Source: Trueperaceae bacterium
Lineage (GTDB): Bacteria; Deinococcota; Deinococci; Deinococcales; Trueperaceae
Assembly (NCBI GenBank): GCA_003567075.1
Contig: PXAU01000233.1
Location: 1-9,424 of the forward strand
DNA: 9,424 nucleotides
Direction: 5' to 3'
Shown: in pieces, positions 1-4,991 of the stretch
Layout: the number at the start of each line of letters is the position of its first letter
How positions within the stretch are numbered: the first letter of the stretch is position 1
Made by a program: the position numbers and the translations under genes
The notes under the pieces: generated by a model
Told to the model about the DNA's origin: nothing
Seen by the model: only the letters and a program-made list of their open reading frames with translations
Database searches by the model: none

Positions 1-49
1 GGGTCTGGAAGCGTTTCTCGGCGGCGCGGGAGACGATCTTGGCGGCCAT
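1..49 (-). CDS. Start of a gene running off the window edge, possibly a NitT/TauT-type ABC transporter ATPase
   Basis: Only the first 16 codons are visible, reading MAAKIVSRAAEKRFQT from an ATG at 49-47. The final KRFQT resembles the opening beta strand of ABC ATPases of the nitrate/sulfonate/taurine group, where a K-x-F-x-T stretch precedes the A-loop. The neighbour upstream on the same strand is a substrate-binding protein of exactly that transporter family, which fits a transporter operon. No Walker motif is inside the window, so the family call is inference from a very short stretch plus context. There is no clear Shine-Dalgarno sequence before the ATG. A TAGCAT hexamer that could serve as a -10 box lies 11 bases upstream of it on the minus strand. 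It could equally be an unrelated protein or a chance open frame. Confidence 0.4.
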   Translation of the reverse strand, partial: MAAKIVSRAAEKRFQT

Positions 50-174
50 GCTCGGCGGCGATGCTACCCCGGGCCGGGGCGCCGCGACGCGCCGCGCGCC
101 GTGGGCGCGGACGCGCCGCGGCTCGGAACCACGGCCGATCCACCAATCAACGCTTGACGCGCCGAGACAGCTGC
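50..174. other. Intergenic gap with GC-rich nested inverted repeat
   Basis: This 125-base gap separates the substrate-binding protein stop from the next minus-strand start. Within it, GCCGCG (81-86) can pair with CGCGGC (117-122). Inside that, CGCGCC (95-100) can pair with GGCGCG (104-109) around a GTG loop. No T-rich run follows on the minus strand, so this is not a standard intrinsic terminator, and such pairings arise easily in sequence this GC-rich. I see no convincing gene in the gap. Confidence 0.3.
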
Positions 175-1197
175 TCAGTCCCCGTACGGTCCGAGCTGCT
201 CGAGCGCCCAGGCCATGAACGACAGCTCGACCACGTCCTCGAGGTCGATGGGCGTCTCGTACGCGGTGCGACCGTTCTCTCGGTGGACGCGCTCGACGTC
301 CGCCAGCCCGTCGACCGGGATCTCCTGGTTGGGATCGAACACCACCGGCGAGCCGGCGCGCAGCGCCTCCTCGGTGGTGCCAGGCAGGAATGACAGGAAG
401 GCGTCGAGGTTCTCGCGCGTGAAGAGCTCGTCGCCCTGCATCAGCCGCGACGCCTCGAGCAGCGCCAGCGCGAAGCGGCGCGCGACCTCCGGCCGGGTCT
501 CGACGAACCGGCCAGAGCCGACGAACGCCACGGTCATGAGGCCGGGCGTGAGGTCCTCGGCGAAGGGCACGGCGACCCCGCTGGCCTCGGCCTGGTCGGC
601 GAAGGGGGCGCCCAGGATGCCGGCGTCGATGGCGCCGGCCTCGAAGGAGAGCGGCATGTCGGGGTTGCCGACGTTGATCAGGTTCACGTCGAAGATGGTG
701 AGCCCGCCGCGCTCGAGCGCCTTGGCGGCCAGGTACTCGCCGCCCGAGCCGGGACCCCCCGCAACGGCCACCGTGCGGCCGCGGAGCTCGTCGATGCTGG
801 TCACCTCGTCGACCAGCTCGCTGCGCAGCATCAGCTTGGTGGGGCTCCCCTCGAACGGTTCGAGGCCGCCCGGGGCGATCACGCGCAGGTCGAGCCCCTG
901 GGCCCAGCCGTTCCACAGCGACACCACGATGGCGATGCCGCCGACGTCGATCTGCCCCTGCTCCAGGAAGGCGATCGCCTCGGTGCCCGAGGCCACGCGG
1001 TCGATCTGGACGTCGAGCCCGTAGGCGTCGAAGAGGCCGCGCTCGGCCGCCACGTAGAGCGTGCCGAACTTGGTGATGGGGACGTAGGCAACGCGCACCG
1101 TCTCGCGCGGCGAGAGCGGCTCGACGGCGGCGCCTTGCGCCAGCGCGCTCCCGGCGAGCAACGCCAACGTGACGACCAGCAGACTCAAGCTTCGCAT
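175..1197 (-). CDS. ABC transporter substrate-binding protein, NitT/TauT (SsuA/THI5-like) family
   Basis: A 340-residue secreted solute-binding protein that should capture a small ligand outside the membrane and deliver it to an ABC importer. Residues 1-20 form a Sec signal peptide (RS, then a Leu/Val-rich core, then AGSALA before Q21). There is no lipobox Cys, so it should be soluble or bound only through the permease. The mature part starts with a VRVAYVP strand (34-40), followed by LYVAAERGLFDAYGLDV (47-63), the family hallmark of a helix before the first ligand loop. GQIDVGG (81-87) and the GRTVAVAGGPGSGGEYLAAK segment (140-159) mark the hinge and second lobe. The start at 1197 is chosen because the signal peptide begins there and GGGAGAG (plus-strand positions 1202-1208) lies 4 bases upstream. 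A longer frame opening at 1242 would put charged residues before the signal peptide. Ligand unknown: nitrate, sulfonate, taurine and pyrimidine precursors are all used in this family. Divergently oriented to the ccm operon, so a functional link is not implied. Confidence 0.88.
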   Translation of the reverse strand: MRSLSLLVVTLALLAGSALAQGAAVEPLSPRETVRVAYVPITKFGTLYVAAERGLFDAYGLDVQIDRVASGTEAIAFLEQGQIDVGGIAIVVSLWNGWAQGLDLRVIAPGGLEPFEGSPTKLMLRSELVDEVTSIDELRGRTVAVAGGPGSGGEYLAAKALERGGLTIFDVNLINVGNPDMPLSFEAGAIDAGILGAPFADQAEASGVAVPFAEDLTPGLMTVAFVGSGRFVETRPEVARRFALALLEASRLMQGDELFTRENLDAFLSFLPGTTEEALRAGSPVVFDPNQEIPVDGLADVERVHRENGRTAYETPIDLEDVVELSFMAWALEQLGPYGD

Positions 1198-1201
1198 GCT
1201 T

Positions 1202-1208
1202 CTCTCCC
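1202..1208 (-). promoter_or_regulatory. Ribosome binding site of the substrate-binding protein
   Basis: The minus strand reads GGGAGAG, then AAGC, then ATG at 1197. This purine-rich match to the 16S rRNA tail sits at a short but workable distance and decides the start in favour of 1197 over the upstream in-frame ATG at 1242. Confidence 0.6.
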
Positions 1209-1322
1209 GTTCTCGATAGCTCTCTCGCGCGCCGGGCAACACCAGGCCGACACCACCTCGAGCGCGGCGATGGGGACGATGCTACACGATGCCGGCGGGT
1301 GGCCGAGGCGAGCGCCGCGCGC

Positions 1323-1376
1323 GACGGCCAGCGTGGGTGGGCAGACCGCCAGGAAACGTACGTGACGGCCAGCGTG
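1323..1376. repeat. 13-base direct repeat pair in the divergent promoter region
   Basis: GACGGCCAGCGTG occurs at 1323-1335 and again, without mismatch, at 1364-1376, 41 bases apart start to start (about four helical turns). Both copies lie upstream of ccdA and upstream of the divergent binding-protein gene. If the TACTAT at 1426-1431 is a real -10 box, the copies would lie about 60-75 and 100-115 bases upstream of transcription start, positions typical of activator sites. That role is inference; only the repeat itself is seen. Confidence 0.55.
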
Positions 1377-1425
1377 CACGGGCCGCTCGGTAGGACCCGT
1401 GCCCCTAACGGCGACGCCCAGGTCG

Positions 1426-1431
1426 TACTAT
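1426..1431 (+). promoter_or_regulatory. Candidate -10 box for the ccd/ccm operon
   Basis: TACTAT matches the bacterial -10 consensus at four of six positions, including the critical first TA and last T, and is an AT-rich island in GC-rich DNA. It lies 56 bases upstream of the ccdA start. No -35 hexamer is recognisable at the usual 16-18 base spacing, so an activator, an extended or a relaxed promoter would be needed. Weak. Confidence 0.2.
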
Positions 1432-1487
1432 CGTCTGACCTTGACCGTGCCGCTCCCCACCACCCACCACCTGCCCGCACGCCAGCG

Positions 1488-2198
1488 ATGACCCCCTCCC
1501 TGGGCGTGGCCTTCGCGGCCGGCGTGCTCTCCTTCCTCTCCCCCTGCGTGCTCCCGCTGGTGCCCACCTACCTGGCCTACGTCGGTGGGTCCGGGGCGGC
1601 GCGGCGCGCGCTGCTCGTGCGCAACGCGCTCCTCTTCGTGCTCGGTTTCAGCCTGGTGTTCATCGCCATGGGCGCCTCGGCCAGCGCGCTTGGCTCGCTG
1701 CTGCGCGAGCACCGCTCGTGGCTCATGGTGGCGGGCGGCGTCCTGGTGATCGGCTTCGGCCTGGTGATGCTGGGCGTCATCCGGCTGCCGCTGCTCTACC
1801 GCGACACCCGCCGGCCGGTGGGCGCCGACGCGAACCCGCAGACCCCCTGGGGCGCGCTGGCCTTGGGAAGCGCCTTCGCCTTCGCCTGGACGCCCTGCAT
1901 CGGGCCCGTGCTGGGCGGCATCCTCACGATCGCGGGCGCCAGCGGCACCCTCAGCACCGGCGTCGGCCTGCTGGCCGTGTACTCGCTCGGGCTGGCCGTG
2001 CCGTTCATGCTCGCGGCGCTGGCGCTCGATCCGTTCCTGCGGGTCTCGCGCGGTCTGCGCCGCTACCTCCCCTGGGTGGAGCGCGCGGCCGGCGTGCTGC
2101 TCGTGGTGGTCGGCATCATGATGATCACCGGGACCTTCACGCTGCTCAACCAATGGCTCCTGCGGCTGACGCCCGAGTGGCTCTTCCAACGGATCTGA
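1488..2198 (+). CDS. ccdA: CcdA, membrane thiol-disulfide electron transporter
   Basis: A 236-residue, six-helix membrane protein that carries reducing equivalents from cytoplasmic thioredoxin to periplasmic thioredoxin-like proteins, here most likely CcmG encoded further along. The paired redox cysteines are in their family motifs: C20 in LSFLSPCVLPL (14-24) at the first helix, and C137 in FAWTPCIGP (132-140) at the fourth. Hydrophobic spans lie near 5-32, 45-72, 78-104, 122-150, 158-180 and 197-222. The length is typical of CcdA and much shorter than DsbD, whose extra periplasmic domains are absent. The ATG at 1488 is chosen because the conserved first helix begins there; no Shine-Dalgarno sequence precedes it. 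It is the first gene of the operon, with only one base between its stop and the ccmA start. Confidence 0.93.
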   Translation: MTPSLGVAFAAGVLSFLSPCVLPLVPTYLAYVGGSGAARRALLVRNALLFVLGFSLVFIAMGASASALGSLLREHRSWLMVAGGVLVIGFGLVMLGVIRLPLLYRDTRRPVGADANPQTPWGALALGSAFAFAWTPCIGPVLGGILTIAGASGTLSTGVGLLAVYSLGLAVPFMLAALALDPFLRVSRGLRRYLPWVERAAGVLLVVVGIMMITGTFTLLNQWLLRLTPEWLFQRI

Positions 2199-2199
2199 C

Positions 2200-2862
2200 G
2201 TGAGCGCCCAACACGCCATCGAGCTGCGGGCCCTGGTTCGCGGCTACGGCCGACGGGCGGTCCTGAAGGGCCTCGACCTGGAACTGAGCCCCGGCAAGGT
2301 GGTGGCGCTCTTCGGGGTCAACGGCGCCGGCAAGACCACGCTGCTGCGGCTCCTCGCCACCCGCCTGCGCCCCAGCGACGGAAAGGCCCTGGTCTTCGGC
2401 CACGACGTCGTACGCGACGGTCATGAGGTCCGCAAGCGCATCGCCACGCTGGCGGTGTTCGGCGGTGCCTACGCGACCCTCACCGCCCGCGAGCACCTGC
2501 ACCTCGACGCGGCGCTGCGCGAGCGTGCGGTCGGGAACGCCGATGCGCTGCTCGAGCGCGTGGGGTTGACCGACGCGAAGGACGCGCTGGTGCGCACGTA
2601 CTCGAGCGGCATGCGCAAGCGCCTGGGTTTGGCGCGTCTGCTGGCCGCCGACGCGCGCCTCTGGCTGCTCGACGAACCGCACGCCGCGCTCGACCACGAC
2701 GGTCAGGACCTGCTCGACGAGCTGGTGCGGGGCGCCCGCGAGCGCGGCGTGACGGTGCTCATGGCGACCCACGAACGCCAGCGCAGTCGAGCGCTCAGCG
2801 ACGCCAGTCTCCTTCTCGACGACGGCCGGCTACGGCGGCTGGAGCCGGAGGCGGCCCCGTGA
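2200..2862 (+). CDS. ccmA: CcmA, heme-export ABC complex ATPase
   Basis: A 220-residue ATP-binding subunit that works with CcmB, CcmC and CcmD. ATP hydrolysis is used to release heme-loaded CcmE from CcmC/CcmD rather than to transport heme itself. Motifs in order: Walker A GVNGAGKTT (39-47), LTAREHL (94-100) after the Q-loop region, ABC signature YSSGMRKR (134-141), Walker B LWLLDEP (154-160) with catalytic Glu159, and H-loop His191 in MATHE. The gene starts with GTG at 2200, one base after the ccdA stop, with only a weak GGATC upstream. The region where CcmA proteins usually read GHQP or GHAP reads AVFGG (85-89) here, so the usual Q-loop residue appears replaced. Placement as CcmA, not a generic ABC-2 ATPase, rests on context plus overall similarity. 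Confidence 0.92.
   Translation: MSAQHAIELRALVRGYGRRAVLKGLDLELSPGKVVALFGVNGAGKTTLLRLLATRLRPSDGKALVFGHDVVRDGHEVRKRIATLAVFGGAYATLTAREHLHLDAALRERAVGNADALLERVGLTDAKDALVRTYSSGMRKRLGLARLLAADARLWLLDEPHAALDHDGQDLLDELVRGARERGVTVLMATHERQRSRALSDASLLLDDGRLRRLEPEAAP
2847..2851 (+). promoter_or_regulatory. Ribosome binding site of ccmB inside the ccmA end
   Basis: GGAGG lies 7 bases before the GTG at 2859 and falls within the last codons of ccmA. It supports the start that gives the four-base GTGA overlap between the two genes. Confidence 0.6.
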
Positions 2863-3536
2863 ACGACCTCCTGGCGGTGCTGTGGATCGCGCGCAAGGAC
2901 CTGCTGCACGAGACGCGCAGCAAGGCGACCACGGTCGCCACGCTGTTCTTCTCGGCCGTCACGCTGGTGGTGCTGGCGTTCGCGATCGGGCAGGACGAGC
3001 AGCTGCTGCGAGGCGCGGCGACGGGCGCACTGTGGGTCGCGATCGCGTTCGCGGGTGTCATCTCCGCCGCGCAGTCCTACCAGGCCGATCTCGAGGACGG
3101 CGCCTTCGACCACCTGCTCACCACGCCGGTACCGCGCGCCGCGGTGTACCTGGGCAAGCTGCTGGCGAACTGGCTCTTCATGCTGGTGCTCAGCCTGCTG
3201 ATGCTGCCGGTCACCTTCGTCCTCTACGGCGCCGGCTTCCCCGGCGCCTGGCCGTGGCTGTTGGCCACCGTGGCCCTGGGGACGCTCGGCTTCGCCTTGA
3301 TCGCGGTGTTCTACGCGGGCCTCACGGCCAACCTGCGCGCGCGCGAGTCGCTGCTGCCGGTGCTGATGTTCCCGATCGTGGTGCCCATTCTGCTGGCATC
3401 GGTGCGTGCCAGCGGCGCGCTGGTCGGTGTGGGCGACCTCGAACTCGCCCAGGGTTGGCTACGATTGCTCGTGGCGTTCGACCTCGTCTACGCTGTGCTC
3501 TGTACGGCGATCTACCACTTCGTGGTGGAAGAGTGA
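2859..3536 (+). CDS. ccmB: CcmB, heme-export ABC complex permease
   Basis: A 225-residue integral membrane protein forming the membrane part of the CcmAB complex. The N-terminal WIARKDLLHETRSK (9-22) is the family's amphipathic start. Six hydrophobic spans follow, near 24-44, 54-74, 101-124, 130-155, 165-182 and 198-223. The second loop carries EDGAFDHLLTTPVPRAAVYLGK (79-100), matching the E-x-x-x-x-x-x-x-L-L-x-x-P coupling region of CcmB. Length is typical (about 220). The GTG start at 2859 overlaps the ccmA TGA by four bases, so translation of the two subunits is probably coupled. Confidence 0.93.
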   Translation: MNDLLAVLWIARKDLLHETRSKATTVATLFFSAVTLVVLAFAIGQDEQLLRGAATGALWVAIAFAGVISAAQSYQADLEDGAFDHLLTTPVPRAAVYLGKLLANWLFMLVLSLLMLPVTFVLYGAGFPGAWPWLLATVALGTLGFALIAVFYAGLTANLRARESLLPVLMFPIVVPILLASVRASGALVGVGDLELAQGWLRLLVAFDLVYAVLCTAIYHFVVEE

Positions 3537-3610
3537 GCCGGAACGAGCGCGCGAGACGAGGCGGGCCGGAGCGCGCGGCGCCGCCGCAGCGCGTGCAGGA
3601 GGAGCACACG
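3537..3610 (+). other. Spacer between ccmB and ccmC with hairpin and strong ribosome binding site
   Basis: At 74 bases this is the longest gap inside the operon. A hairpin can form at 3571-3592: GCGC (3571-3574) and GCGGC (3575-3579) pair with GCCGC (3583-3587) and GCGC (3589-3592), with loop GCC and one bulged A at 3588. It is followed by AGGAGGAG (3597-3604), 6 bases before the ccmC ATG. No T-run follows, so this is not a standard terminator. It may influence mRNA processing or ccmC initiation. Confidence 0.4.
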
Positions 3611-4354
3611 ATGATGGACGCGAGCGAGCGGCTGCGGCGACCGGCGTACCTGCGCATCTGGGGTGCGCTGCTTGTCCCGCTGTTCCTGGCGGCGGCGTAC
3701 CTGGGGCTCGTCTGGAGCCCGCAGGACGTCAACCAGGGGAACCTGATCCGCATCATGTACGCCCACGTCTCCGTGGCCTGGATCGGCTTCGTGGCGGTGG
3801 GGTTCACCGCGCTCTTCGGGGCGCTGTTCCTGTGGCGCGGCAAGCGCCGCGACGACGTCCTGGCCGCCGCCTCGGGCGAGATGGCGCTGCTCTACTCGTC
3901 GCTCACGATCATCGGCGGCATGACCTACTCACGCCCCACGCTCAACACCTTCTGGACGTGGGACGCCAAGCTGACGCTGACCGCGCTGATGGTGGCGCTG
4001 CTGGTGGGGTACTTCATCGTCCGCGCGCTGGTCGACGACCCGGTGCGGCGCGGGCGCGTCTCCGCTGTGGTCGCCATCGTGGTGGCCGCCAGCCTGCCCT
4101 TCAACTACCTCGCGGCCGAGTGGTTCCGGACGCTGCACCCGTCGCGCTCCATCGCGCTCGACGGCAGCGGCGTGACCATGGCACCCGAGATGCTCTTCAC
4201 GCTGCTCTTCACCACGGTCGTGGCGGGCCTGATCTACGCCTGGTTCATGGTGGATCGCGCCCGCTTGGGACACATCGAGGCGCAACTCGAGGCGGAACGA
4301 GCCAAGCGCGAGCTCGGCGCGGCCCCCTCGGCGGGAGGTGTCGTTCGTGTTTGA
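3611..4354 (+). CDS. ccmC: CcmC, heme-handling protein that loads CcmE
   Basis: A 247-residue six-helix member of the heme-handling family (CcmC/CcmF/CcsA). It presents heme at the outer face of the membrane and attaches it to CcmE. Candidate axial heme ligands are His52 in MYAHVSVAW (49-57) and His176 in WFRTLHPS (171-178), flanking the WWD-type segment LNTFWTWDAKLT (111-122). That segment is unusual: two tryptophans and the glycine conserved in typical CcmC (W-G-x-W-W-x-W-D) are L, N and F here, leaving only Trp115 and Trp117. The C-terminal tail (214-247) is a charged, likely helical, cytoplasmic extension. The ATG at 3611 is preferred over the adjacent ATG at 3614 because AGGAGGAG (3597-3604) is 6 bases upstream. 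The same frame is open for a long way upstream, but that is only the shadow of ccmB. Confidence 0.93.
   Translation: MMDASERLRRPAYLRIWGALLVPLFLAAAYLGLVWSPQDVNQGNLIRIMYAHVSVAWIGFVAVGFTALFGALFLWRGKRRDDVLAAASGEMALLYSSLTIIGGMTYSRPTLNTFWTWDAKLTLTALMVALLVGYFIVRALVDDPVRRGRVSAVVAIVVAASLPFNYLAAEWFRTLHPSRSIALDGSGVTMAPEMLFTLLFTTVVAGLIYAWFMVDRARLGHIEAQLEAERAKRELGAAPSAGGVVRV
4333..4340 (+). promoter_or_regulatory. Ribosome binding site of ccmD within ccmC
   Basis: GGGAGGTG inside the last codons of ccmC lies an ideal distance before the GTG at 4347 (8 bases after the GGGAGG core). It supports the GTG start of the very short ccmD gene. Confidence 0.55.
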
Positions 4355-4514
4355 GGGTTGGAGCCACTGGACCTGGGTGGCCATCGCCTGGGGGGAGGTC
4401 GTGCTCGCCTACGGCGGCTATCTCGCCTACCTCGGCTGGCGCCGGCGTCAGTTGCTGCGCGACCACGATGCGCAGCGCCTGCTGACCCGCGACGCCCCCG
4501 GTGGTGTGCGATGA
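4347..4514 (+). CDS. ccmD: CcmD, small membrane partner of CcmC/CcmE
   Basis: A 55-residue single-helix protein required in System I for release of heme-loaded CcmE from the CcmABC complex. It begins MFEGWSHWTWVAIAWGEVVLAYG. One membrane span covers about residues 9-30 and ends in YLAYLGWRRRQLLRD (25-39): a tyrosine pair followed by an Arg cluster, the usual CcmD pattern of a helix capped by basic residues that hold the tail in the cytoplasm. The start is GTG with a good ribosome binding site at 4333-4340, overlapping ccmC by 8 bases. The stop at 4512-4514 overlaps the ccmE ATG in an ATGA junction. CcmD proteins are poorly conserved, so the call rests on size, single span, basic tail and its exact place between ccmC and ccmE. 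Confidence 0.85.
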   Translation: MFEGWSHWTWVAIAWGEVVLAYGGYLAYLGWRRRQLLRDHDAQRLLTRDAPGGVR

Positions 4515-4972
4515 GGGCCACCATCACTCGCCAACTGGGCCGCGCTCGGCGGCGCCTGGTCTACGGCCTGCTGGGCATCGGCATCTTGGTCGTGGCCGGG
4601 TACATGATCAACCAGGCGCTCACGACGTCGCTCGTGTACTTCATCCTGCCCAACGAGTACGCTCAGTCGCCGAGCCAGTACGATGGCCGACGCATCCGCT
4701 TGGGTGGCCTGGTCGCCCCCGAGAGCGTGCGCTTCAACGACTTCGACCTGCAGCTCACCTTCCTCGTCACCGACGGCATCGAGACCTATCCCGTCCAGCA
4801 TGTCGGCGCGCCGCCTGAGCTGTTCCGCGAGAACGCCGGCGTCGTGATCGAGGGCAGCTTCGACAGCGGCACCTTCGTGTCGGACAACCTGCTCATCAAG
4901 CACTCCGAGGTGTACGAGGCCCCCGAGGACGGGCACATCGACGTCGAGGAGCTGCGGAGGTCGCTGCAGTGA
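4511..4972 (+). CDS. ccmE: CcmE, periplasmic heme chaperone
   Basis: A 153-residue membrane-anchored chaperone that binds heme covalently and carries it to CcmF/CcmH. A basic N-terminus (RQLGRARRR, 7-15) is followed by an uncleaved membrane anchor (about 17-36). The beta-barrel begins near LVYFILPNEYAQ (41-52), a family hallmark. The conserved FNDFDLQLTFLVTD (75-88) and PPELFRENAGVVIEG (101-115) strands follow. The heme-binding His is His131 in LIKHSEVYEAP (128-138), with the partner Tyr at 135, so this is the classical histidine type, not the cysteine (CXXXY) variant of some archaea and sulfate reducers. The start forms an ATGA overlap with the ccmD stop. The usual KHDENY reads KHSEVY; the His and Tyr are kept. 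The short C-terminal tail is acidic. Confidence 0.95.
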   Translation: MRATITRQLGRARRRLVYGLLGIGILVVAGYMINQALTTSLVYFILPNEYAQSPSQYDGRRIRLGGLVAPESVRFNDFDLQLTFLVTDGIETYPVQHVGAPPELFRENAGVVIEGSFDSGTFVSDNLLIKHSEVYEAPEDGHIDVEELRRSLQ

Positions 4973-4991
4973 CGGCGCGACGCGATCGCCC

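Larger units (their letters stand above)
1198..1487. other. Divergent intergenic region between the binding protein and ccdA
   Basis: These 290 bases separate two divergent transcription units and should carry the promoters for both. I see no credible gene here. The frame that continues upstream of ccdA has no homologous look and codes for a His/Pro/Arg-rich stretch. Visible structure: a 13-base direct repeat (1323-1335 and 1364-1376), the 8-base palindromes ACGTACGT (1356-1363) and CGTGCACG (1373-1380) flanking and overlapping the second copy, and a weak -10-like TACTAT at 1426-1431. On the minus strand, TAGCAT (1284-1279) could be a -10 box for the binding protein, without a recognisable -35. 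Confidence 0.6.

Noticed and set aside
59..67. CGATGCTAC shared between 59-67 and 1277-1285 as a common promoter element of both minus-strand genes
   Set aside because: A nine-base match between two gaps of this size and composition is expected about once by chance, and the distances to the start codons differ widely (about 10 versus 80 bases).
81..122. Intrinsic terminator after the binding-protein gene
   Set aside because: Paired segments exist but no T-run follows on the minus strand; kept only as a low-confidence inverted repeat.
61..393. Plus-strand open frame over the end of the binding protein
   Set aside because: Arg/Ala-rich composition and full overlap with the clear minus-strand gene make it a shadow.
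1441..1446. TTGACC as a -35 box for ccdA
   Set aside because: No -10-like hexamer is found 16-18 bases downstream; the region there is C/A-rich.
1299..1487. Upstream extension of the ccdA frame
   Set aside because: The extra 63 codons give a His/Pro/Arg-rich stretch with no signal or membrane character, and the CcdA first helix starts right at 1488.
2882..3610. Upstream extension of the ccmC frame through ccmB
   Set aside because: The extension is Arg/Ala/Gly-rich and lies over the real ccmB frame; the ribosome binding site at 3597-3604 and the CcmC homology fix the start at 3611.
4850..4972. CcmE as a cysteine-type (CXXXY) variant
   Set aside because: The motif reads KHSEVY, so the heme-binding residue is His131, the ordinary form.
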